From Climacium dendroides (taxonomy: Eukaryota > Streptophyta > Bryopsida > Hypnales > Climaciaceae), in assembly GCA_950106755.1 (NCBI GenBank), contig OX467091.1:12603538-12667537 (forward strand): a stretch of DNA of 64,000 nt, written 5' to 3'. A model generated the notes under the pieces. That model saw only the letters and a list, made by a program, of their open reading frames with translations. It made no database searches and had not been told where the DNA came from. Numbering within the stretch: position 1 is the first letter of the stretch; each line of letters starts with the position of its first letter. A program made the translations under genes and the position numbers. This document shows positions 33,716 to 45,983 of the stretch, one piece after another.

Positions 33716-36700
33716 ATGATGTACTCGCGGAGCGTTCCGGCACCAGTTTGCGCGACGCCATTTTATCCAGAAGACTTCAACAATCCCCTTGAAGTCGTGC
33801 CAGAGGGAAGTACTGTACTTTCTCTTGACCAAAGTCACCGTCGGAAACCTCCCGAGAGAACGTTCCATTCTTTTACTGCACGGATTCCGGCAAGGAATCC
33901 TCACAATTCTGAAGTTCGACTCTCCAAGGCGGAAGAGGAAGTAGCACGCAGCGCAGTGGCTAAAGTATTTTTCAAGGGGAGAAGTTTGGTGGAGCATCAC
34001 CTGCGATCTTTCAATGAATTTTTGGAGTATGGTTTGACAACCATGTTTGATGAGGCTGAATCTCTTGATCTTTATCCGGACCTTGATACACTGCCTAATA
34101 GGATCGGAGTACAGAAGAAGGCTCGGATATTGTATGGGGAGGTTTCGGTGGGGAAGCCGTACACCACCATTACCCTCGAAGGGAAGAAGGAAATAGTGGA
34201 CCTGCTGCCTCATGAAGCTCGACTTCGAAGCATGTCGTATTCATCACATCTCTACGTAACTATGACACTCGAGGTACACTCTGTTCATCAATTGGAATGG
34301 AGCTTGTCTTGATGACGGTGGCAACTTTGGTGTGAGCGAAATAATAAATGTCCTTTAGCCTTCGGAGGATTTCTGTTTTGCTTGTCGATTGGAATTTTCT
34401 CTGCAATCACGCAGAATCAGGCAATGGCTTAACCTAACTACTTCCCGTCGAGCCTACCTGTTTCGTCATTTGAAGACACCCCCAAGGCTCTTGAATAAGC
34501 AAATCTGGTTGAGTTTCACATCTTGCGCGTGTGCCGCTATTGCAGGTGTACGACAGGGGACACGTAAAGACCTTCAAAGAGGAGGATAAGATTGATACCA
34601 AAACAGAAACAATGTGCATCGGGACAATTCCTGTTATGGTGAATTCAAGTTTCTGTCATCTTCATGGACTAACGGAGAAAGAATTAGTGGCGAAAGGACA
34701 GTGCTCGTTTGATGTAGGGGGGTACTTCATTATCAAGGGTTCTGAAAAGGTGAGTTTAGACTTCCTGACTCATATTTTCTGGCATGCAAGACGCATCATC
34801 AGACGCGCCTGTGTAGACATATTAGCAGTGGTCTGTTGACCATGGCGTTGAAGATCTGACGCCATAATTTGAAATTTAAAACCAGGTAAAGTTGTGCTTC
34901 TGACTTCGAATTGATTCCAGGTATTGATCGCTCAAGAAGAAAAGGCGCACCAAGACATTTATGTCAACTACCTGAAGAAGACACGTACTTGGATAGCGAC
35001 ATACGCTCCGACATGGAGAGGTTTCAGTTCAAACCAAGCGATTCGGGGAAAGACTTTTGTGAAGCTGGTGAAGAAGGGGAGAATCACATTCTCTGTGGGC
35101 ATACCAGGAATCACGGAGCCAGTCCCTCTAGTCATATTGTACAGAGCCCTCGGAAAGTCGTCCGACAAAGAATTTATCGAAAGCATATGCTACGATACCG
35201 CCGATTATCAGCTCTACGAACTACTCCTTCCCTCTATTGGCCATGCCGACCTGACGTTGACGGAGTTTCAGGCTAGGATTTCAGGACCCGCAAGTATCAT
35301 AACTCCGAGGTCTGTGAGGGATCAGGTTCTTGCAATCAGATTCCTGGGCACGAAGCTACGATACTCCAGTCATGCGCCTTCAGTGGAGGCTGGGAAAACT
35401 GTCCTCGGCCAGCTCTTTGCACATGCGGAAGGGGGATTTACGAGGAAGGGATACCTGCTGGGTTATATGGTGAATCAGCTGTGCTCGACCTTCTTGGGCA
35501 GACGGCCAGAACAGGACAAAGACAATTTCAAGAATAAGAGGGTTGATCTTGCCGGACAACTGCTGAGCCACCAATTTCGGAAGGCTATGGCGCACTTGCA
35601 GCGCGACATCAAGAGGAGAATCCAGCCTTACCTGGTGAAGGACATGGAGCTGGGCCCTCTGAAGCAGTACGTCTCCGAGGCGATTATAACAAAGCAGATG
35701 CAGAGTGCGTTCATCTTGGGAAATTGGAACACAAATGAGGGGCTCAAGAGTTCGGGTGTTGTCGGCGTTTTGAAGAGGATGAATCCCATGGCCACTCTCT
35801 CCCATCTGCGACAAGTTCGTCTCAACCTGCCTGCCCCAGCGAGACCAACCGATTCCGCAAGACATCCGTAAGTAAAGATTTCTCACGATTGCGGCCCTTG
35901 TTACTCCTAGAGATGATCAAAGATGATTAGATTTAAACTTTTGTTGGATCTTTCAGCTTATTTCCTAGCTTGGTCGTCTCCTGACGAAATTGGGGTGGTG
36001 TGCTGGAGAATGTGAAGAAACCGCTCTTTCTGGGGGAGAATCTGCCCAGTGCAAACCAGTGATGGGGCGGAGTGTGGAATTGTGAAAACTTTAGCACTTA
36101 CCTGTGTTGTGAGCTCGGATTCGCCAGAGGAACCAGTGTTGCGTGCCTTGAGAGATAATGGAATGCAACCTCTGGAGAAAGTCGCTCCCTCCAGAGTATT
36201 TATGGCAGAGAAGATTTTAGTGAATGGACTTTGGGTTGGAATTTTTCATGACTATGATTCAGCTGCGGCCATTATTGCTACTTTGAAGCAGTTACGACGC
36301 GGACAGCTTATTCATGGAGAGGTCAGTTAGCTCGAACGGCATTAATCCTACTTGACGTATATGGTAGATGTTTAGACGCCATATTTAGTTATATGCGGGC
36401 TTCAAAATATGTTGATTTGACACGCTAATGTCACTCGCTCGTTCACAGATTGAGGTAGCGCGAGATTCAAAAGCCAAAGCGGTGCATATTCACACAGATG
36501 CAGGTAGACTGCTTCGACCACTTCTGATTGTGAAAGACCAAAGGCTGGCCATGTCGAAGCACCAGTTGAAAACCCTCCAAACCATGTCCAAGCGAGAGAG
36601 TTCAGATGCGTGCTGGAATTACCTGTTGGAACAAGAGGTGGTCGAACTTCTGGGCACGGAGGAGGAGGAAGGAGCATTGATTGCTCAAAATAGAGACGAC

Positions 36701-38410
36701 CTGGAAACAGCTCGAAAACACTCGGATGCTCTTCTGTACACTCACTGCGAAATTGATGTCTCCTACATCTTTGGATTAGGCGCCTCAGTCATTCCGTTTC
36801 TGGAGCATAACCAAGCATCTCGTAATCTATATCAATCAGAAAAGCACTGCAAGCAGGCCATGGGTTTCTACACCTCAAACTTATTGGGCAGGTCGGATAG
36901 TTCTGGACACCAGCTCTTTTACCCTCAGAAACCCCTTGTCACTACACGCGCATGGGACCACCTGCAGAAACCGGAGCTTACAAATGGCCAGGTTGCAATT
37001 GTCAGCATTCAGTGCTACGGCTACAACCAAGAGGACTCCATCGTCATGAATCGAGCTTCCATTGATCGAGGCTTGTTTCGGTGAGTAGATTTCTGGAAGG
37101 GATGCCAAATATGAGGACTGAGCAACTATATTAAGCAAATGAGCAACTATAAAAAATAGATATTTGCATTTCTGATGTTGATATCTGCAGGTCCATGCAT
37201 TTCAAGACTTACAAAGGAGAAGAGCGACACAACGTGATAGAGCATTTTGCTAAGCCCAGAACTATGTCCGACACAAGGAAGTTAAGAAAAACATCTCTTA
37301 AAAAACTGGAGGACGATGGGTTTCCTCAGATTGGGGAGCTCCTTGAGACAGGGGACATCATCATAGGAAAATTGACAGCTGAAATTGGGACCCCTACGCT
37401 TGCAGACACGAGCCAGCGACTGAAAGCCCATGAAAATGGTCGAGTTGACCAGGTTCTCCTGTCCAGCGGCGAAGATGGACACCGGATTGCCAAAGTACGG
37501 TTGAGATACTCAAGGCGACCTCAAGCTGGTGACAAGTTTACCAGTATGCATGGACAGAAGGGAGTGATAGGAGCTGTTTTCAACCAAGAGGATCTCCCCT
37601 TCACGCAGCAGGGCATTGTACCCGATATTATCATCAATCCTCATGCTTTTCCAAGTCGACAGACGGTAGGACAGCTTCTCGAGGGCCTCTTTGGAAAATT
37701 GGTGGCCGCAAGGGGAGTGCGACAATGTGTCACTCCTTTCCAAAGAAGACCGGCCCACAAATTCATGAATCAGCTACACCAGTAAGCCCTCACTCTATTA
37801 CATACCCACTCAAACATTTTCGTCTCTATCAGAGCGTAGACACTTAACATTTGCTCTAATTGCGAATTTGGAGTCGACACTTCCATATAAACACGATATT
37901 GATGTCATCTTCCTGTTCAGGTGTGGATATCAAAGAGGAAGCAGCGAATCGATGTGCAACGGCGCCACAGGCAAAAGGCTGAATACTCTCATCAGCTTAG
38001 GGGCCACATTCTACCAACCTCTTGATCACATGGTCGAAGATAAGATCAAGTACCGAGGTAGTGGCGGCCCTGTGGATCCCCTTACTCGGCAGCCAGTAAA
38101 GAATCGAAAAGACCTCGGGGGGCTCAAGTTCGGGGAAATGGAAAGAGATTGCATGCTTGGCCATGGAGCTGCGGCCACTCTCCGAGAGCGGTACTTTCTT
38201 CTCAGCGACCCCTATATTTTGTACGTGTGTGCATCATGTCGACGGCCTTCCACTCGTAAGGACATCAAAACTCGACGGCATTTCTGCAACTTCTGCAGCA
38301 CCGGAAAATATGTTGTGCAGATCCAAATACCATATGCTTGTAAACTGCTGTGGCAAGAGCTTCTCAGCATGGGAGTCACTATGTTCTTCGACACTAAGCT
38401 AATTTATTGA
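33716..38410 (+). CDS. NRPD2: Second-largest subunit of RNA polymerases IV and V (NRPD2/NRPE2)
   Basis: Seven exons join in frame: 33716-34273, 34546-34749, 34921-35867, 36018-36321, 36449-37080, 37191-37781 and 37921-38410, giving 1241 residues. It is an RPB2-type beta subunit: DVGGYFIIKGSEKVLIAQEE, the catalytic-region GYNQEDSIVMNRAS, GDKFTSMHGQKGV, GIVPDIIINPHAFPSRQTVG, GGLKFGEMERDCMLGHGAA, and a C-terminal zinc module with CASC...CNFC. Details such as GRICPVQTSDGAECG, LYQSEKHCKQAMGF and the ending MFFDTKL match the plant Pol IV/V subunit rather than RPB2, RPA2 or RPC2. It makes RNA-directed DNA methylation transcripts in the nucleus. Intron 3 ends at GTGAAG/A, a poor acceptor, but it restores the length expected from Arabidopsis. 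The N-terminus is ~60 residues longer than the Arabidopsis protein; ATG 33716 or 33719 could start it. Confidence 0.9.
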
Positions 38411-40071
38411 TAACGAAGCCCCCCATCACGCACGCTCACGAAGAAGCCACCAGTTTACATACTTGATGATTATAAGCAGAACGGCATCCATGAAAACAAG
38501 AAAAAATCTTTCTGTATAAGGATTCCTCCTCAAAGTTCTTCTCGAAGCTGGGTCTTGGCGATGCAGAGATTCTCCGATGCTGTTGTAAATACTGGCAGTA
38601 AACCTCACAGCGTTGCAGTCTGCCTCACCGCGTTGCAGTGTTGCCAACCACCTCCAAAAATTGTAAGAATATTATCGAACTGACCCATCGTTCCCTAATC
38701 AATGCGTCTCACTACAATATTATTGATCTCAAGAATGGTGACTTGTATCATTCTAAGTCGCACCACTTTGTCCTCTGACATCTGATGTTCGTCCTGTCTT
38801 TCTTGTTTCTCCAACATTACATGCTTCATGTTCATGTTACACTGTCCTCGTTCTCTCCGCTCGCAATGCTCCAGTATAAGAAACACTTGTTAGCCTATTT
38901 AGGACACACGTAATGAGCTGATGGATTTGAAATTTCTATATAAGCTGGATGCTACTTGTCTTGTTAAATACGTGATTTGTCCAGGTTTCTAAAAGGAAAT
39001 AATCCGTAATGTGTTGCATAGTCAAGTTTTGGGGACTTTTGAGTGCTCCAAAGATAACAACGTAGAGCCAACTTTTAAAGCGGTGATTTAGAACCTACAA
39101 TGCAAGGAAAGATGGGCTAGGGCAATTAAAGATAGCTATATAACACCGTTATAGCCCTCTATCTTGAAATAAATTTGGGGTTTCTTAGAAATGTCTAGAT
39201 ATAGTTCCTATTTTCAAAGGATTGCATGGTTATTGTAGCTTTTACTAAACCTCACTAATTATGAAAGAATGGAAGTCAATAGTGAAGCTACACGTGTTGA
39301 AAACAAGTAATGAAATCAACAAATTTTTGTCCTTTTGGAAACAACTCCATGGGTTTTAATTTTGATCATTTTCCAAGCAATGTTGGTGTAGTGATGTCCA
39401 TTGAAGTCTTCTATGTTCAATTTAGACAATGTCTTGTGATTCAAATCTAGGAAATTCTCAACAAGAGATTTGATAGTAGTAGTTTTTGTATAGTTGTGGG
39501 TTGAATTTTTTGCCTTTGGTTGGTTAAAGGTTGTGTTTTGATTTACTTTGCAAGGATTGAATTGCTATATAGTCTTTGGAGCATGGTATTTGAAGAATTC
39601 TTTTGCTTTAGGGTGTTTGAATTAGTTTTAGTTGTTGTCCAACAAGTTATGAAGAATCAATTTTGAATTTAATTTGGGACAAGTATATTTTAAAAACCCA
39701 GATTTATGATAGGATGAAGGGAGTACCTTATTGTCTACTATGGTATAAACAAGGTTTTCTTGCATGCACATTTCTAAAGTAGTGGTCTCAAACAATCTTT
39801 CACTATTTCTATAGAAGAATTTCATCCTTGGAATACTTAGGGACAAGTTAATATGGCCCCGTTTGGTTAAATATCTATAGATATTTAACCTTATCATGTT
39901 TACAAATGTTGTTCTGCAAAAGAACTTTAAATGAAGGAATATTTCACAGATAGTAGTCAATTCATTTTTGAAATATCTACAAATTGCCATGTGTTCTTGC
40001 CACATGCTTTTTTTTTAAAGTTGCTACTAATCAACCCTTTTCAAACACAATTTCACATTGTATTGTCATAG
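38411..40071. other. 3' flank of NRPD2 and AT-rich spacer
   Basis: The first ~500 bp is likely 3' untranslated sequence or spacer, with no frame I would call a gene. 39000-40071 is AT-rich and shows no repeat that I can match elsewhere. Confidence 0.35.
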
Positions 40072-40299
40072 TTTAACCCTTAAACGTTGAGGCGGACATT
40101 TTGCATTTGATGGATGACAAGAGGATCTCTCTATGTATCTCTCTATGTAGGACAGAAGTTATACTTCAAGGATGAATTGCAAAAAAAGGGGAGGTCTTCT
40201 ACAATAGTTTGTCTTGCAATGAGTGCTTTTATAGTTTTTAAGGCAATACTTCATACAGTCATAAAAATTGATAATTTCCAAAGTCCTTTAAGGGTTGAA
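40072..40299 (+). mobile_element. 228-bp inverted-repeat element (MITE), complete
   Basis: The left end is TTTAACCCTTAAACGTTGAG and the right end CCTTTAAGGGTTGAA, the inverse. It is the same family as 21754-21984 and 55718-55949. It carries a short internal duplication 'tctctctatgta' near 40125. Confidence 0.75.
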
Positions 40300-40829
40300 C
40301 TTGAGTACTCTTTTCACTACAATAGGGTGTAATAGAATGAGATTGAGCACAGTAGGGGTTGCTCGTGTCCATTTGGGCTCTGTCAACCTTACCAAAACCA
40401 AATGCAAAAATTAATGGCTTTGTATGGCCTTTGAAGCTGCTCACTACAAAAAGGGACCGACTCTCCGACAGTAAAGCTGCTTTGTTATCAGTTTGAGAAA
40501 TTTTCCGTCTGTCAACATCCTCTGCCTTTACATGCAATTTATCTCAGTGTGCACTCAGAGCATCCCAAGCAACATACTCGCATCTGTGACCTGAAAGGTG
40601 ACATGTGTTCTGGATTGAGATGGTCTCCAATGCCACAACTCAGGTAAACATTGCCGTACACAAACCAATGCTTCGTGTATTTCTCGTAGCTTAATTTCAA
40701 ATAGATATGGCAGAATCATCCATAGTCAACCACTTAAGCAATTCCGTACATGTTTGGAGCAGCATAAGGCAACATCAAAATTTCTGTCATGTAGGAAGAG
40801 ATAGAAATCACAGGAATTGCAGTTTTCTT

Positions 40830-41080
40830 TTAATAATTTTATGCCTTGAATTGAAATTACTGTGAATATATAAAGTCCATTCAAGAACTACTTTCCCACT
40901 CACTGCTTCTTGCTCACTATTTTGGGACATGTGTCATGACCTTGAAAAGGAGAAAAAATCACATTCCAAGCTTTGGTTGGAAATTTGTTCCAACCTTATT
41001 GGAAATAGCTGCACCCTACACGTTGGGTAGGATCCCTGGTTAGGAATGGGTGGGGTTGGGAATGGGTGGTTCTATCATAG
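40830..41080 (+). repeat. Dispersed repeat, family with 9985-10370
   Basis: Shared blocks are 'ccttgaattgaaattactgt', 'attcaagaactactttccc', 'ccaagctttggttggaaatt', 'tgttcca' and 'cctacacgttgggta'. The copy is internally deleted relative to 9985-10370. Confidence 0.65.
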
Positions 41081-41166
41081 GGTCAGCACAAATAGCTCGG
41101 TCAAGCCATCGGTACAAGTGCTAGACATTTCCAAAACACAGCAGAACTACAGAACGAACTGTACCC

Positions 41167-41500
41167 CATCCACAGAAATGAAGGAGATCAACAGGCGTGT
41201 TTTCGGAAGTAGAAATCCTTTCCCCTCGACATCATCGGTTCTCAAAATCTCAACAATTGACCTTCCAAAGCCAAACAAAAACAGCCCTCAAGAAACTCGT
41301 GGTTATAAACCTAGCTAGGTGGAAGTGACTGACGCGACCAGCAATCCAAACTGCAAAACATTAGCCAACATGAAATCATGCCAGATTCGAGCTCAACAAT
41401 GAGAAAGAGACCTCATAACCCAACCATGCAAGATACTCTACCCCCTACGAAGCAGCTACTTCACCCTTGGAGACCTTGGCAACGGCCCTCGTCATGAACT
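41167..41500 (-). pseudogene. Decayed duplicate of the 3' end of the PDI-like gene
   Basis: 41167-41500 aligns with 41517-41845 at an offset near 346 bp, sharing 'aaatgaaggcgaccaacac'-type, 'agccctcaag', 'aatccaaactgc', 'atgaaatcatgc' and 'ccttggcaacgg' blocks. On the minus strand 41490-41445 still reads AVAKVSKGEVAAS and a stop, against AVAKVAKDEVADS and a stop in the real gene. The copy has no upstream thioredoxin domain, so it is a partial tandem duplication of the last ~15 codons and 3' flank. Confidence 0.7.
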
Positions 41501-41790
41501 AAGTACAATAACAATTCACAGAAAGTGAAGGCGACCAACACCTAAGAAAATACTTTCCGCTAGACATCATCGATTTTCAAAGACATTAAGCTTGAAAACC
41601 CAGAGCAAAAGCAAAACGATAATTGAACAAGCCCTCAAGGAGCTCATGATTACAAACCGTGGAGTAACTAACGATATCAGTTAATCCAAACTGCGAAACA
41701 TTATTCAGTATGAAATCATGCTACCCTAGAGCTGACCACCGACCACCGACTAAGAGACCTAATAACCCAATAGTGCACGATAGGCTACCT

Positions 41791-42228
41791 CTAGGAATCA
41801 GCCACTTCATCCTTGGCGACCTTGGCAACGGCTTCGGCATGCTCCTGGAGCACAAACGTCTTCAGGGACTCCAGATCCCGGGCGCCTTGGTACTTCTTCA
41901 CCTCCTCACCGTTGTAGAAAACTTTGAGGCTGGGGTAGGAACGGATGTCCGCCTTGGTGCACGTCGCCTTGCTCGTGGTGCAATCCACGCTGCCCACTTC
42001 GACCCCGGCCTCCCCTTCCAGCGCTTTCCCGAGCTGCTCCCATGTCGGCGCCAGATTCTTACAGTGACCGCACCAGGGGGCGTAAAACTTGATGAACCAC
42101 AGGGTGTCCTGCTCCTTCACTTTGTCCGCGTAAGTGGCGTCCGTGAGAACCACCACATCCGCACTCACGGCCATGAAAGTGGCGCCCACGAGGAGGAGGG
42201 CGAGGACACTCGCGGACACCATCTTCAT
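41791..42228 (-). CDS. PDIL5-1: PDI-like single-thioredoxin-domain protein (PDIL5-1 type)
   Basis: It reads leftward from ATG 42228 to the stop at 41791, giving 145 residues. Residues 1-23 are a signal peptide (hydrophobic core LALLLVGATFMAV, then SADVVV). A single thioredoxin fold follows with WFIKFYAPWCGHCKNLAPTW; the redox pair is C53 and C56. The cis-proline region is SYPSLKVFYNGEE. The end is EVADS with no KDEL-type signal, as in the small plant PDIL5-1 group, which lies in the secretory pathway and oxidises or isomerises disulfides. The next base block upstream (minus strand, 'gtgtttgcag') is a good splice acceptor ending at 42247, so a leader intron is likely. A diverged copy of the 3' end follows the gene. 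Confidence 0.88.
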   Translation of the reverse strand: MKMVSASVLALLLVGATFMAVSADVVVLTDATYADKVKEQDTLWFIKFYAPWCGHCKNLAPTWEQLGKALEGEAGVEVGSVDCTTSKATCTKADIRSYPSLKVFYNGEEVKKYQGARDLESLKTFVLQEHAEAVAKVAKDEVADS

Positions 42229-43258
42229 CGCTGTGTGACTCCTAATCTGCAAACACAACCACCGGAGATAATTGAGAAAACGATGCGCTAAGTCAAGTGA
42301 TGGCTAGCTAAAACTCTTAGACAACCAGAGCACATGAATGAAAATAAGGAGCTTCAAGTGAAACTCGAGAAATTCTCACTTCGGAAATTCGCGTCAAGGG
42401 TCACGAGCAGCAGAAATCAAGTGCAGGTTACGGAAGACTGGAGAGAGAGAAAGACCAACCTTAATAAAGACGAAGATCACACAGAAATTTCAAAGACGCA
42501 CGACGGCACGAGCTCACAGTTCTACACTATTTACCGAAAGGTCTACGAGGGTTGACTGGCAGGATTTAGGGTTTCAGATGTGAGTGATAATACAGAAACT
42601 CTGTTCATGAATATTCCTCCTCGTGCCTTTGCAAGGTGCAAGGAATAAGCTGGCAGAATGTATTGGTAAGATGATTACAAAGGGTGGCGTTCATACCAAG
42701 GATTTATAACTTAGTTGTGCAACTCCAGCGCTTTCGTCTTTCTTCTCTTATACTACGTAAGTGATTGGGTGTTCATCCAACAAATGCTCTCCTGTCAGGT
42801 GATTCGAGAAGCGGGGGTCTTCCTGGCTGGTGATTGCAATTCGGGTGCGCTTCGGAACGAAAATTGAATGCTCTACACTCGAAGAAATTTTAGACCTCTG
42901 GATGGTTGGGGATCAAAAAGTCGTTTGCGAGGAAGAGAATTTTAACCACTTCGTGAGATACGGCACCTATCGGCCTCAATCTTTTGTTGAGCAGGTTGAG
43001 GAAGAACTGGAGTGACGTGATTCAGAGTTACACTGGAATGCGAGGATTCACATCTAGAATAAGGAGATGACATGAACATCGTTAATCATGATGATCAATC
43101 ATTTTTCTGGCGTGATTTGATATCTTGCGTACCGCTGATCGTACAAATCATAGCTGGTTGCAATGGCAATCGACATTGTATCGAAGCTACCGAATGTCAT
43201 GAGCATGACGAAACCAGTCTGAATAGATGATGCACGAAATGGGCCAGATCACCTGCAA
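42229..43258. other. Leader/promoter of the PDI-like gene and 3' flank of the receptor kinase
   Basis: 42230-42560 is probably leader and promoter of the minus-strand PDI-like gene. 42827-43015 holds a plus-strand frame of 61 codons without an ATG start at its beginning (VIAIRVRFGTKIECSTLEEI..., ending VEQVEEELE). Its composition looks coding-like but I cannot assign it. 43020-43258 should be the kinase 3' region. Confidence 0.3.
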
Positions 43259-45983
43259 TTAGAGTTTTCGGATTGTGAGCGGCTCAGGCGGAAGGTCGAC
43301 AGAAATAATGCCCTCGAGCATTTGCACAACTTTTCCCATGCTCGGTCGCGCCGAAGGTTCATCTTGAATGCACCAGAAGGCAGTGAAAATTGTTCTCTCA
43401 AATTGACTGAGATCCAACCGATTCCCGAGATTCCGAGTTTGATCTTTGAAGTTCTTCACGAGGCTGCCGGCGATCATGTCACGGTACACCCATGTCGGAA
43501 ACCGAACGCGCTCCGAGTCGCCTGCCGTGGCATCCACTGCCCTCCTCCCGACTACAAGCTCAAGGAGCACCATGCCATAGCTATATACATCTGCCTTGAC
43601 AGTCAATGGCAAATTGGCGCCCCATTCCGGAGCCAGGTAGCCCCGTGTGCCTCGAATGGTGGTAATGTGACGCTCGCGGCCTCGTAACCCTAGAAGTTTC
43701 GCCAAGCCGAAATCCGAAACTTTGGGACAAAAGCTTTCGTCCAGGAGGATATTCTCGGGCTTGACGTCGCAATGGACTATACATTCGCGGCACTCCTCGT
43801 GCAAGTACATGATACCGCGTGCCGTTCCGAGGGCGATGGAGAATCGTGTCTTCCAGTCCAATGTCGTTCGGGATTGTATTGCGGTAGAAGCCGTGCTCCC
43901 GCTGCTCATGGAGCTGCTCGAGGTGGTCAAGACGTCCCCTCCTTGCACCAGAAAGTGGTCGAGTGAACCGTTGCTCAGATACTCGTAAACTAGCAATCTG
44001 TGCGCTTTCTCCGTGCAATAGCCATGGAGGTGGACCAAATTGACATGGTGTGTGCTGCCGATCACCGAAACCTCAGTTCGGAACTCTCGTTCACCTGCAC
44101 ATTAAGCGCGGACATTACTACAGGTGGTGGGTAGATTACGAAGCTCGAAGGCAGTTAATGTGGTGCATCGCATTCATGGTTCCGACTGATTCTTGAGCAC
44201 TGAAATTCTCATTGAGCTTCGAAACGGTAGTGATACATTAAAGGTAACCGCAGCAATCGATTAAAAGTGGCAGAAGGACGCAATGCAGGGGCTCACCTTG
44301 CTCAACAACATCCTCCAGTTGTTTCACGGCCACGACTGTACCATTTTCAAGCACACCTTTATAGACCGTCCCGAACCCCCCGGCCCCGAGCTTCTCACTG
44401 AAATTTTTGGTAGCCCTCTGTAACGCCCTGAATGATATTCTTACTGGAGCGCCGGGGACGTAATCAGGAGTTGGGGATGGTAGACGCCTCGAGCGGCGCC
44501 CGAGTGCCGTTACTTTCTTGCTCATGTTCAAGTACGGCCACGCTAGTACCAACAGAAGAAAGCCCGCAAGAGCTGAGACGCACGCAAGGGCCGCGACAAG
44601 TCCGCTGGTATTTCGAGAATTGTCGGGGCCACTAGAGAGAGGGTCCAGAGTCACTTCCTGATCGACACAGAGCTTGACGAAACTCTGGGCTGCGATGAAC
44701 GGCGATCGGTACGCACTGAAGAATTGCGTCCGTTTCAACTTACAGAAAGCAGTGCCAGCATTCTCGAGAGTGGAGGCCACACAAGCAGTGCCCACGGTGT
44801 TCACATCGACCAAACATGTTTGCGCGCAACTCTCGCTGTTGGCGCTGTTTTGGAGGAAGTCGGAATTGAAATCCAGTAGGAATGTGTTTTCTAACTCCAC
44901 CATCTTCAGTCCTGCTGTGCAATTGAAATCCATTATCACGCGGCATCCTTGTCGCGAGCTTTCAGAGTTGATGAACTCATAGCCTGGCAAACACGAACAA
45001 ACGGGTCCCGTCTCCGAATAAGCACACAACCCATTTTTACCACACCACCCGTAAATCTCACACTCATTGGGGAAAGCTTCCCACGTTGCTGTCCAACTCG
45101 ACGCCGAATCGTCCCAGCTCAATATCTCCAAATTACCACTTGATGTCAGCATCGCTCTCCTCAATGGCCCCGTCCCGTAATCCCTGCTCCGGTACGAAGT
45201 TGAAACTCCTGAGCCATTGCGCAACTGGAGATCCCCTGAAGCATCAAAGTAAACACTATTTGCATTTGATTGAGTACCCGCAGCAACTTCAGTGCTCCAG
45301 TAATCAGATGTCTGGTTAAAGTACAGCACCAAATGTACAGCTGTGTCTGCCCTGAAGGTAAGTATGTACGGGCTCACGCCAGCGCTGGAAATGTGCGGGC
45401 TCACCGTAGCCGTAATGGATTTTCCTTGAGGTAGCGACTGTCCTGGCAATAGAGTATCAGAAGGAGAATCCCAGGTTTGCCATATATTTTCACCAGTTTT
45501 GTTTAGCAGAATGAAGTTCCCAGAGTCGCTCAAGGTCGCGCCGTCCACTTCTAGACCAGTTGTGTTGCTCGACCATATGAAACCTTGAGAAGCATCTGAA
45601 CTGCGAAGCTCAAGGCTGCCGCTGGTGGTGAGTGTGATTTTGGCTCCTGCACCGAACGGACCGTCATTTTCCACCAATCCCCACACGACGGTCTGTACTG
45701 GCAGCTGTGTGTACCAGATGCCAAGCTTGTAGCTGGCTTGAGCCTCTCCGCTGTCAATGGCATAGAAGCCAAAGGAGAAATTGCCATTTGGTGATGACAC
45801 CCAAGCCGTGCGGTTAAGGTCGCCTGCAACGAGACTTTCTCCGAGGGGGATGGTCGCTTGCGTCCCGTTACTGGATTGCTGGCAGACGACAAGCTGTGTA
45901 GCTCGCAGCCATAGGCTGATAATGATTAGCAACTTCACCAGGAGTTGAATGGCGTTCATCGGCTGTGGCTCATTCTTTTTCAT
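43259..45983 (-). CDS. G-type lectin S-receptor-like Ser/Thr protein kinase (SD2 type)
   Basis: Two exons on the minus strand, 45983-44297 and 44094-43259, encode 840 residues. The order is: signal peptide (~1-34, LLVKLLIIISLWLRATQLVV); bulb-type mannose-binding lectin domain (~45-165, NFSFGFYAID to GNFILLNKTGENIWQTWDSP); EGF-like motif near 306 (CEIYGWCGKNGLCAYSETGP); Cys-rich PAN-like part; membrane span ~457-480 (VAALACVSALAGFLLLVLAW); and kinase from ~526 (LGAGGFGTVYKG, VAVK, HCDVKPENILLD, DFGLAK, GTRGYLAPEWG). The catalytic loop is HCD, not HRD, so it is a non-RD kinase, a type often found in immune receptors. The extracellular ligand is unknown. The intron splits a Gly codon just after the VAVK lysine. 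The start is the first ATG of the open frame, followed by a second at residue 9. Confidence 0.92.

Noticed and set aside
41710..42291. 193-codon plus-strand frame opposite the PDI-like gene
   Set aside because: Antisense shadow of the thioredoxin-domain coding sequence.
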